A stretch of DNA of 64,000 nucleotides from Oreohelix idahoensis (taxonomy: Eukaryota > Mollusca > Gastropoda > Stylommatophora > Oreohelicidae): the NCBI GenBank assembly GCA_024509875.1, contig JAMPIV010012228.1, forward strand, positions 62,001 through 126,000. Reading direction: 5' to 3'. This document shows positions 1-8,322 of the stretch, piece after piece; within the stretch, counting starts at the first letter, position 1; each line of letters begins with the position of its first letter. The notes below the pieces were generated by a model, which was given only the letters and a program-made list of their open reading frames with translations, made no database searches and was not told the origin of the DNA. The translations under genes were made by a program, and so were the position numbers.

Positions 1-620
1 AAACGAAGAAAGATGTGAGATCATTCGTGTCATTATGTGGGTTCTATCAGAAGTACATACCCCACTTTAACTCTCTGTATGCACCATTAACTAACTTAAC
101 GAAGAAAGGACAGCCTGACAAAATCCAATGGAATGCTGATTGTGAAAAAGCTTACACAGAGCTAAAAGCAAAACTCACCAGCAAACCTATCCTTACGCTA
201 CCCGATATCACACAGGAATTTGTATTAAGGACGGACGCTAGCAGTATAGGGATTGGTGCAACTCTCTTGCAGAAATCAAAAGCCCAGCCGGAAGTACTTT
301 TACCAGTCGCCTACGCCAGTAGGAAGCTGAATGCAGCTGAGTTGAACTACTCGACCATAGAGAAAGAATGTTAAGCTCTAATTTGGTCCATCAACAAATT
401 TTCACCTTATCTGTATGGGACACACTTCATTGTCCAAAGCGATCACCAACCTTTAACATTCTTGGCTGCATCTAAAAAGCTAAATTCGAGATTGTTAAGG
501 TGGAGTCTGCTTCTGGCGCCTTATTCCTTTACCGTGAATTACATTCCGGGAAGAGACAATGTAGGAGCTGATTTTTAAAGTCGACACCCTAGTACTCTGG
601 AAGGACAGACGCAAAAGGAT
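1..620 (+). pseudogene. Ty3/gypsy RT C-terminus and RNase H, broken by two stops
   Basis: This is the end of a retrotransposon pol gene whose 5' part lies outside the window. The frame opened at position 15 encodes the end of the gypsy reverse transcriptase (FVSLCGFYQKYIPHF, the usual 'thumb' segment). The RNase H domain follows, starting at FVLRTDASSIGIGATLLQ, which holds the catalytic TDAS aspartate. A TAA at 372-374 interrupts it, but the same frame continues with ALIWSINKFSPYLYG, then the SDHQPL catalytic aspartate motif and YIPGRDNVGADF. A second TAA at 576-578 sits where relatives usually have a leucine. No integrase follows: about 90 bases later come a polypurine tract and an LTR. The order RT-RH-PPT-LTR means the integrase was either upstream or absent. 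Two in-frame stops make this a dead copy. Family assignment is firm; the clade is inferred. Confidence 0.9.
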
Positions 621-667
621 TAACCACAGCAGGGGTTTACACGTCAGCTATGACAAGTCACAGCTAG

Positions 668-682
668 GAAAGGAGGGGGCTA
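668..682 (+). promoter_or_regulatory. polypurine tract of the first gypsy element
   Basis: The purine run GAAAGGAGGGGGCTA ends immediately before TGTCGTGAAACG, a TG-initiated LTR start. In LTR retrotransposons this tract primes plus-strand DNA synthesis. Its position directly after the RNase H fragment supports both calls. Confidence 0.7.
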
Positions 683-1250
683 TGTCGTGAAACGAGTGTA
701 ACCCACTACTTTGTTAATCACTATGTCGAGATACATATTTGCTTCAACCAATCAACGAGCAACGTTCACCAGTCTCTGAGACAGAATAAATTAACGGCCA
801 TCTTGTTCACGCAAGATGGCGGATGAAAACTGAATAAAATTAGGCTGTACAGCGCTTGAGACTAAACCGGAGGAAACCAATCATTTTGCTCCGCCAGGAA
901 CCAACCGAAAGCCTTGCTTAAGAATTCACCTACCTATATAATCGGGCGGATTTTATGCATAATCACACATCACCGACACGACGCCAGAGATACCGACCGA
1001 CTGATTTATAGCTTACCTGAGGGCATCGACCTGCAGCCTGCTTCGCTAAAGTCGCGTCAAAAACTGGCCTGTTTGAATCTTAGAGGGTTTTATTCGTGTC
1101 CTAAAACCTGAGATCGTGGGTCGTCAATCCAGCTGCCTGGAACTCCACAGGAGCATAGAGGTTGTCCTGACTCTACATATTTGGTCCCCCTCAGTCTTGG
1201 GTGGGCTAAAGGAACGATACTCAGCCGATGTTGTGTGAACCAACCAAAGA
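683..1250 (+). mobile_element. 3' LTR (partial boundary) of the first gypsy element
   Basis: The LTR begins with TGTCGTGAAACGAGTG directly after the polypurine tract. An AATAAA poly(A)-signal-like hexamer occurs near 832. I cannot place the 3' boundary: no second copy is in the window, and the sequence grades into AT-rich DNA after about 1250. This LTR has no visible similarity to the 2.6 kb LTRs that begin at 1754, so it belongs to a different family. Confidence 0.5.
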
Positions 1251-1354
1251 AGAACAGACCTTAGAGAGATGAGTACACATTAGTACCATTTCTGTCAGCA
1301 TTGTGAGCAAAATCTAAGTCAATGAAGAAAACGTGAAGTAGCATAGCAAGAGAC

Positions 1355-1450
1355 AAAATTAACAGCATAGCTGATAAGTGTTATATCCTTAATTAACAGC
1401 ACAGCTGATACATGTACTATAATTGAATAACAGCACAGCTGATATAATTT
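1355..1450. repeat. short tandem repeat, three units of about 35 bp
   Basis: Three copies of a core AACAGCAYAGCTGATA occur near 1361, 1395 and 1430 inside AT-rich sequence. This makes a small degenerate tandem array. The minus-strand open frame across it is only a by-product. Confidence 0.6.
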
Positions 1451-1753
1451 TTTGTTCCTATAATTGGAAAACTTGTTGTAATATTCATTTACATATCTAT
1501 ATAAATATAAATATTTGTAAATCATATGTAAACTTACAAATCCATTACATTCCATTTTTCAACATTTACCCTTCAGCACAAGAGTAGATAGTGTATATAC
1601 TAAATAAATAATAAGGAAATTGTATTTGAAGACGTGTCAATTTTATCATTGTTAAGCAAAATCTGTTTCCTTGTTTTTTTAATATCACAGTTATTTACAC
1701 AGCAGAGGTGGCACTTTATGTCGGTCTCCTCTCTACTATTGTTTCGAGATCAG

Positions 1754-4365
1754 TGTCACGTAGGGTTTATATTCATTTAATTTCCTACATTTTCTTCCTA
1801 TTCTTTCACCAAATTCTCTCTTTATTATCTCTGTATTTCCTTTTTCCTGTATATTTTTCATCCATTCGTTTTGCGAATATTATTTTCATATAATTCGCAA
1901 ACTTTACCTGTTTTCCTTTCTCTTAAACTGAGAATCGCGCTAGGACGATATTACGTAGATGTCAGGGCTGCAGGGCGTCAGAAGGCGTGATAAGTCGGTT
2001 CGCTGAACATAAGACGTAGCAAATCGTCTACATTCTCACCGAGCGCGCGAGTTTCTTCTCGACATTAGTCCCGGTGAGGTGTGATACTTTACATCTGCAC
2101 CGGTCAGTATCCAGACATTTGTCTGGAAAATCCCAAACTGACACGGCGCTCACTTGGGCCATGGTCAGCTGTAGTGTGAAAACTGCCCTGAAATGGAGTC
2201 AGGCTGTCTGGGATTTGAAACTGACACGCGTACATCGTGGTCAGTAGGTGACAGTTACGACACGCGTTAAGCGGACGTAAATGTTGGGAGTAGGGGAGAT
2301 AATTTCGCTTGGCGAAGTAAGTTTGGGCCCTTTGTCTGATTTTAAGATATTGGCCAAGTTTGAAACTTTAATTTCATTCTCGCTCATAGACTCCACAGTA
2401 GATAGGTCGCTCGAAAACAGAATAGCTGTTAGCGAAGATCTCAGTTTGTTTCGGCAATTTGTCGAACTTCTAGACTTCCAGAAATATTTTCAGCATTTTT
2501 ATTCTTAAGTTGTGCGACTACCTGTAATTCTGTGGTTGAGGTAATTAATATGATAGATATATAGATTTTGTGAGTGTTAAAGTGTTAAATCGCTTAATTC
2601 ATTTTAATCTATTTCTTTAGCGCAGAAGAGAAATAAAGTGGTAGGCTATTATATTTTCTAGGGAAGCATTCAGTGGAAAGCAGAATAAAATTAAAATTTC
2701 TAGCTTATAACGGCAATTGTAGCTATTTATAAATTTAATTTAACTGCTAATACTCAGTCGAGTGTATTTTTCTAAACTAACGTGTAAACTCTAGAATCCA
2801 GCCTCATGAATGGTGACGGAATACGCACGTGTTCTTAATTTATGAGGATTGCTGATTTTTAAATATAACTTACGTCACGGGAAGTTTAAATGATAAGCAA
2901 AGCTCTCTGCTTGCAAGTTTAAATGTAAGTTTTAACCAGTACAGATTCTGTTTATTATATTATATGTGTTATTTTTTCCTCCACACAGTGAAAGTTTTGG
3001 GGTGACCCTAACTTTACCAGCACCTAGTAGTAGTTTCCATACTTGTGAAGAAATAGACAGTCCTTATTTTGAACCACGTGGGTTTTCTCAAGTAACACTG
3101 ATCTGACGGTGCAAGTTAGACAGAAATACTAATATCCCTATAACGGGTTTTCAAAGACTGTAATGATAAATACTGGACCTTGGAGCCAGCACTTAATTTC
3201 TTCTAGAAACTCTATATAATTTGCTGCCTGGTGGCGTGAATATTAACAATCATTTCCCGACTAGATTATATCTTGTGGACAAAACTGTGGTGTGACTAAA
3301 GTGAATCCTATACTGAGGGAAGGCACCGACCTGACATTCATCATTTTTTAGAAACCTACGCTATTGACACTGTGATCTGCTAACTCCCGCGCCTGGAATA
3401 ATTGTTAGGTGACTTAATCAGACATTTGAACAAATTTGCATACCCAAGTAGTCGTTCCCGGAGACTCCAAGTTAAATACGTCTTTTGGAACTGGGGACTT
3501 CTTGGCAGAAGACTGCATTTTTTGAGTCTGTGTGAAAATCTAAAATCTATGTGTTCCAAGAGGCAGCAAGCAAAGTCGTGAGTACAAGTATGAGAAGCCA
3601 TGGCGGAATGAATGAGTGTACGCTGGTTTGAGGGATATTTTTCACTATTTTATCTTTGACACCCTGTTGCTGTCCTAATTTTTTTTCAATCTGCATAATT
3701 TGTTGCTAAGGCTAGAGTTCTTGTGTTTTGTCTTAGGTTAAATCAGATTTTTTTCAAACTCTGTGCATATAATTACGAGATAAAACAAAGACAACTCTTA
3801 GAATCAAACCCTATGTATCTGTGACTCGGGCGCCATCATCTGTTCTCTTAACGGGGCCGGGCTAAATCTAGAGTTAACACTATAACGGGGCTATCATCCT
3901 TGCAACATTTCCTTGAATTTTTATGACTATGTGTATATGTATTTTCCTTGATGTACTTTCTTTGATGTTGTGAGCCGATTTTTCCTGATAATAAAATCGC
4001 TCTTGAACTTAATAATCGTGTTTGGTCAGCTCGTTCTAGATAATATATATATCATTGTTATAGTTTTCCCACGTCTGTGTGTTTACCTGTCGTCACGTGT
4101 ATGTGCGTGCCTGTGAGTGATAGAAATATACGTAATATGTATATTGGTGTAGTCTGTCTGACGCTGTAACAACTGTTGTAGAAGATAGGTGAGAGAGAGA
4201 AGAATTCTTTTCGCTTTCAGAGACAGCCACTATATCAAATCTATCATCTCACGTGTGTGGAAATTCTATTACCTTTCACTAACTCTCACTGAGTCTATCA
4301 CCCATTCAAACCTATTCAGAAGGGACCAAACCTAGTCTTAATTCTCCTATCGGAAATCTACGACA
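1754..4365 (+). repeat. 5' LTR of element 1 (2.6 kb)
   Basis: It starts TGTCACGTAGGG and ends CTACGACA, giving the standard TGT...ACA termini. At 2612 bp it is very long for an animal gypsy LTR. The segment near 1930-2280 differs strongly from the LTRs of element 2 and the solo LTR, while the last 600 bp is highly conserved in all five LTRs here. That conserved part holds two ATAACGGGG-type repeats, near 3840-3900. The short open frames inside it (for example 2281-2508) recur in both LTRs but match nothing I recognise. Confidence 0.93.
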
Positions 4366-4367
4366 AA

Positions 4368-4448
4368 TGAGGGCTCGTTTCCGGTCTTTGAACTTAGAAT
4401 AGGAAGACGAGTACGACAAACGTGGACTCGTCTATCTGGATTTTGGAC
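4368..4448 (+). promoter_or_regulatory. tandem tRNA-Pro-like primer binding sites
   Basis: Two bases after the LTR end, positions 4368-4393 read TGAGGGCTCG followed by a CCGG-containing stretch and TTTGAAC. This resembles the complement of the tRNA-Pro 3' end (the classic site is TGGGGGCTCGTCCGGGAT). About 55 bases later a second, more diverged match starts with TGG at 4423. Each match is preceded by ACGACAAA, so the LTR terminus and primer site were duplicated as one unit of about 53 bp. Element 2 has three units. The primer identity is inferred from complementarity only. Confidence 0.65.
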
Positions 4449-5123
4449 TTAAGATTCTGTATTCTGATATAGAGTAAGAGTGTGATGTCTTTAGAGTTGT
4501 TATATCTTTAAAAAAAAAAAAAATATTACCCCCTAGACTAGCGATCTGTTTACGGGCGTGCTGACCACACAAACTAATAAGTTTTTTTTTCCACAGCATC
4601 TTTGAATAATATACATTTTGGTTACAGGTTGATTTTGTCGGGATATATGTTAACTGCTGATTGTAATACTAAATGCTGGTAAAGTGGTGAGTGTATAACA
4701 TTCACTGGGTACTGAGGCAGAACGGCGTTTGAACTAAGTTAAGGAGTGTGTTTCGGACTTTTTGTCCAGATTAATTCCCTCCCTTACCCGATCTGACTTC
4801 AGGGGCGAACTTATAGTGGATTTTTAAAAATTAAGGGATTATTTTTCTCTTTAATTTTTGCAATATTCTTTTGCTTTTCCACTGTAGCAACTTATTTTTC
4901 AGAAGTAATCTTAACTACCATTTATTTGGCGTAGTCGTGTTTTGCATTGAGTGCTTTATTGCCGATAATAGCAGCGATAGTTAGATTTTATTTTGGAGGA
5001 GGTATCCCAGGGTTAAGGATATCATCTTTTGATTTTTGGTAATTTTTTTTCTCGTAAGTGGTAGGAACCAGTGTATCCTTTTTCCTATTTTCGTTCTCCA
5101 CTAGTCTCAGTCACTGACATAAT
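4449..5123 (+). other. untranslated leader of element 1
   Basis: About 700 bases lie between the primer sites and the first Gag ATG. The stretch is T-rich, with poly-A (about 4510-4523) and poly-T tracts and no convincing open frame. It would hold packaging signals, but I cannot identify one. The same leader is present in element 2 with many small insertions. Confidence 0.6.
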
Positions 5124-5456
5124 ATGGCCGAGAGGGCAAAGCTTAGACAACTTCTCAGGGACGAAGCGAGAGAGGAGGGACTGGAAGGAGAGGAAGCGAA
5201 AGCTTTTGTCAGAGACAAACTTGAGAGATATGATGCGGAGAGGAAAGCAGCTGAAGCTAAAGGGGAAAAAAAGAAGCAGAGGAGAGAAGAAGATGGAAGA
5301 CCGGCTTTACAGCAGAAGAAGATGGATGAGGAAATGGAAATTCGCAGGGCAAGGAGAGAGAGAGAAGGAGAGACAGCAGAGAACGAGAGAAGGAGAGACA
5401 GCATGAGGAAGAGAAAAGAGCAACGAGACAGCATGAGCTGGCGCTTAAGACTCTAG
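5124..5456 (+). CDS. Gag N-terminus, charged coiled coil (element 1)
   Basis: The frame starts MAERAKLRQLLRDEAREEGL, a typical N-terminal Gag segment of invertebrate gypsy elements, and continues as a Glu/Arg/Lys-rich coiled coil of about 110 residues. It ends at a stop in this frame. The natural continuation (QHELALKTLEFQSRG, then a Ser-rich linker into the Gag core) is in another frame that is open from 5330. The frame change therefore falls between 5330 and 5453, in a GA-rich slippage-prone run. I see no canonical slippery heptamer, so a mutation or sequencing indel is more likely than programmed frameshifting. Element 3 carries the same domain at its N-terminus (MADLAKFRSAAVQTAREMNM). Confidence 0.75.
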   Translation: MAERAKLRQLLRDEAREEGLEGEEAKAFVRDKLERYDAERKAAEAKGEKKKQRREEDGRPALQQKKMDEEMEIRRARREREGETAENERRRDSMRKRKEQRDSMSWRLRL

Positions 5457-5560
5457 AGTTCCAAAGCCGTGGTGCTGCCTCTACCTCCAGCAATGGAGAG
5501 TCTTCTCCTCATTCTTCCTTAACTGACCCTGCTAACACTCAATCTCTTCAACTAAATGCT

Positions 5561-7936
5561 ATGTCTTTCACTCTTGAATCTTTTCCTTGTCCAAATGAGA
5601 AGATTGACACATGGTTAGAAAAATTTGAGAAAATTGCAACTCTGTACGGGTTAGAGAGGTCGCGTTGGAATATGAAACTTTCCCAGGCCCTAAAAGGTTC
5701 TGCTTATGATGTTTATTCTAAGCTGGAAAGTAGCCAACAAGACGACTACGATGTGTTGAAGAAAGCGTTACTGGAGCGCTTTGAAATGAACGCTCGCAAG
5801 TTTTTGCAACTGTTTCGCAACAGCCGGAAAGAGAATTCTGAAACTTTTCACCAGTTCTCATCTCGTCTTAAGGGATATCTAACAAAGTGCCTTGAGCTTT
5901 CGCAGCTCCCCTCTACCTATGAAGGTCTTGAGGAACTTGTTCTAACTGAACAAATAAAGAACACTTTGTCTGCTGATACCCGGAGATTTCTCGCTGAGCA
6001 GGGGGCAGAAAAACTTGAAGACATTTTGGAAAAGTCTGAGCGTTATCACAATGCGCTGGCTGAACTACCGGCCACAAAGCGGAAACCGACAGAGGAGCAT
6101 TTTCGAAAACATAACCTAGAGCAATCTTCTCAGGCTTCTAACCAAAACAACCACAGAGAAACTGGACCTCAAAACCCCCCTCCTGAAAAATCCAAGTTCT
6201 ACAAGAACAAGTACCCCAACCACCCCAAACAGTCTGATCAACCCGACCGCCCTACATGGCAGCGTAGCCAGAAAGGACAAGGTGGCAAAGGGAGAACCCC
6301 TGAGCACGGGACATATGATCAGACCGAGCACACCGAGCCTAAACGCATCGGATGCTTATTAACAGTCTCGCAAGGCGGAATTATTGACAGTGATTCCCAA
6401 CCTCTTGGGGATAGACCCTCAACGCGAGGTATTGTTATTTTGAACGGTTCTCAAACTTCTTGCTTATTTGACACGGGGCTTTCTTACGATTGCATTGTTG
6501 CCAGAAACCTGGTTAAACCCGGTCAAGAGACAGGAGAGACCGTCAAACTTTGTGGAGTTCGTAAGAGTGATGCACCTACAGCGCTTCCCATCGCATTGGT
6601 GGAGATACACTCTGACTTTGTCAGAGGTGTGATCAAAGCGGCTGTTATGGATGATCCCATCTACCCAGTCATACTTGGCGGGAGATACGTGTGTATTGGG
6701 AAACCGGAAGAGCCGATTGTGGCAGCAGTAACTACAAGAGGGCAAACCAAGAAGGAACGGGAGCCTGCGCCAAATTTGTTACCTATGGAACTTAAAGAAG
6801 CGCAATACAAGGACCCTACTTTGGCACCCTGCTTTAGGAAACTGCCCATGGCTAAGGAACCCAAACAGCACGGGGACATTTTTTCTGAGGATGGCGTACT
6901 TTATCGGAGAACGGGCAAGCCTGACCAAGGTTACAACCAGCTCCTAGTACCGAAACAGTACAGAAGCCAAATCCTAGAAATGGGGCACTCTCTTCCCTTT
7001 AGCGGACATATGGGACAGAACGCCACAAACCAACGTATAACCACTCATTATTGGTGGCCAGGAGTAAATACTGATATTATCAGATATGTCAAATCCTGTG
7101 CCCAGTGCCAACGTGTGCCACCCAAGCAACGGGCACCCCCAGTCCACATGGGTGAAATGCCAATAATGGGAACACCATTCGAACGGGTTGTGATCGACAT
7201 TTTAGGGCCTTTCGAAAGGACTAAAAGAAGGAACAGGTTCATCCTGACCTTAGTCGATACATGCACTTTATGGGCAGAAGCTATCCCGCTAACATGCGCA
7301 GATGCCAAGCATGTCGCAGAAGCCCTCGTGCAGATTTTCACTCGGTTGGGATTCCCTCAGCAAGTGTTGACGGATAATGGATCTCCATACCGAAACCTGT
7401 TGATGGATGAGATCGTTAAGATCTTGAGGACCCAACACATCCACACTAAGCCATATACTCCGGCGGGAAATGGGCTCGTGGAACGTGCTAATGGAAACCT
7501 CACCATGATGCTAAGTAAGCTGGCACAAGTGAAACCTGAAGATTGGGATCTCTGTATTCCTGCAGCATTATTTGGCTACAGAGAATCTCCTCATACTTCC
7601 ACAGGATTTCCGCCAGCTACACTCTTATTCGGCAGACCCATTAAGGGCCCGCTTGAAGCCTTACTTCAGTCTCTGACAGACGAGAAGGCGGATGAGACAG
7701 TCGTCTCAGCAAGTAAATATGTGTCGGTTTTAAAGGAAAGGTTGAAACTAGGGTGGGACCTAGCAACGACTAACTTTAAGCGAGCTCGCACAAAGCACGC
7801 TAACCGATACAGGAAAGTCGCGGAAGAGAGAGAACTGGAAGCAGGAGAGAAAGTTTTGGTGTTACTCCCTACTGAGAAACAACCAACTGAAGATCGGATG
7901 GCAAGGGCCGTTTACCGTCCTGAAAAAGATTTCTAA
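5561..7936 (+). CDS. Gag-protease-integrase polyprotein lacking RT/RNase H (element 1)
   Basis: The 791 residues are counted from the first ATG; the frame is open upstream to 5330. Residues 1-190 form the Gag capsid-like core (WLEKFEKIATLYGLERSRW ... FHQFSSRLKGYL). A basic, Pro/Lys-rich linker follows and has no CCHC zinc knuckle. A retropepsin-like domain has the active-site DTG at 304-306 (CLFDTGLSYDC) and a GRYV segment near 395. Only about 80 residues later comes the integrase HHCC zinc site (H476, H483, C513, C516). The catalytic core has D546, D605 and E641, a DD35E spacing. There is no room for a polymerase. The frame is lost near 7881 by one extra A relative to element 2, so the last residues before the stop are spurious. 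The family is Ty3/gypsy-like, and annotation pipelines often label such integrases KRAB-A domain-containing 2-like. Confidence 0.92.
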   Translation: MSFTLESFPCPNEKIDTWLEKFEKIATLYGLERSRWNMKLSQALKGSAYDVYSKLESSQQDDYDVLKKALLERFEMNARKFLQLFRNSRKENSETFHQFSSRLKGYLTKCLELSQLPSTYEGLEELVLTEQIKNTLSADTRRFLAEQGAEKLEDILEKSERYHNALAELPATKRKPTEEHFRKHNLEQSSQASNQNNHRETGPQNPPPEKSKFYKNKYPNHPKQSDQPDRPTWQRSQKGQGGKGRTPEHGTYDQTEHTEPKRIGCLLTVSQGGIIDSDSQPLGDRPSTRGIVILNGSQTSCLFDTGLSYDCIVARNLVKPGQETGETVKLCGVRKSDAPTALPIALVEIHSDFVRGVIKAAVMDDPIYPVILGGRYVCIGKPEEPIVAAVTTRGQTKKEREPAPNLLPMELKEAQYKDPTLAPCFRKLPMAKEPKQHGDIFSEDGVLYRRTGKPDQGYNQLLVPKQYRSQILEMGHSLPFSGHMGQNATNQRITTHYWWPGVNTDIIRYVKSCAQCQRVPPKQRAPPVHMGEMPIMGTPFERVVIDILGPFERTKRRNRFILTLVDTCTLWAEAIPLTCADAKHVAEALVQIFTRLGFPQQVLTDNGSPYRNLLMDEIVKILRTQHIHTKPYTPAGNGLVERANGNLTMMLSKLAQVKPEDWDLCIPAALFGYRESPHTSTGFPPATLLFGRPIKGPLEALLQSLTDEKADETVVSASKYVSVLKERLKLGWDLATTNFKRARTKHANRYRKVAEERELEAGEKVLVLLPTEKQPTEDRMARAVYRPEKDF

Positions 7937-8195
7937 GGCTAACTACCAGATCTCTATTGAAGGAAAGGAGAAGGTTTTCCATTTAAATCTCTTAAAGAGA
8001 TACTTGGAAAAACCAGTGCCAACCTCCGACCATCTCCTGACGATCGCCAAAACTGACGAAGATGATGATAGTGGCAGGGATATTCCACCGCTATCACAGG
8101 AAATCTTTCAAAAATGTCAGAAGCGGCGACGCTCTTTCAAGCGCGCATGGGAGACATTCCGGGGGAAGGAAACTTTGAGGAGTGGACTTGAGTAG
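7881..8195 (+). pseudogene. integrase C-terminal GPY/F module, frameshifted (element 1)
   Basis: This is the displaced C-terminus of the polyprotein. It reads IGWQGPFTVLKKISKANYQI and then FHLNLLKRYLEKPV, a typical GPY/F chromodomain-like module of gypsy integrases that helps bind target DNA. A charged tail ends at TAG 8193-8195 (KETLRSGLE). The break comes from GAGAAACAACC here against GAGAACAACC in element 2. After the stop, about 110 bases lead into the polypurine tract, with no trace of reverse transcriptase. Confidence 0.85.
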
Positions 8196-8306
8196 GAATT
8201 GGACAGAGATGGAGGGGGAAGATGAGAGGGAAGAAGACAGACACCCCGAAGCTACGGTTATAGGAAATTAAACTCCATAACGTAGACATGGAGTGCTTCC
8301 ATATCT

Positions 8307-8320
8307 TAAAGGGGGGAGGC
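8307..8320 (+). promoter_or_regulatory. polypurine tract of element 1
   Basis: AAAAGGGGGGAGG-type purines end two bases before the 3' LTR start TGTCACGTAGGG at 8323. The tract is identical in element 2 (49551-49563). Confidence 0.85.
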
Positions 8321-8322
8321 TC

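Noticed and set aside
2281..2508. 75-codon frame repeated identically at 8850-9077
   Set aside because: Identity only reflects the LTR pair. The frame is broken in element 2 and the solo LTR, so it is not a conserved gene.
5071..5493. Overlapping frames on both strands around the Gag start
   Set aside because: Shadows of the purine-rich coiled-coil sequence; only the frame from 5124 has the conserved Gag start.
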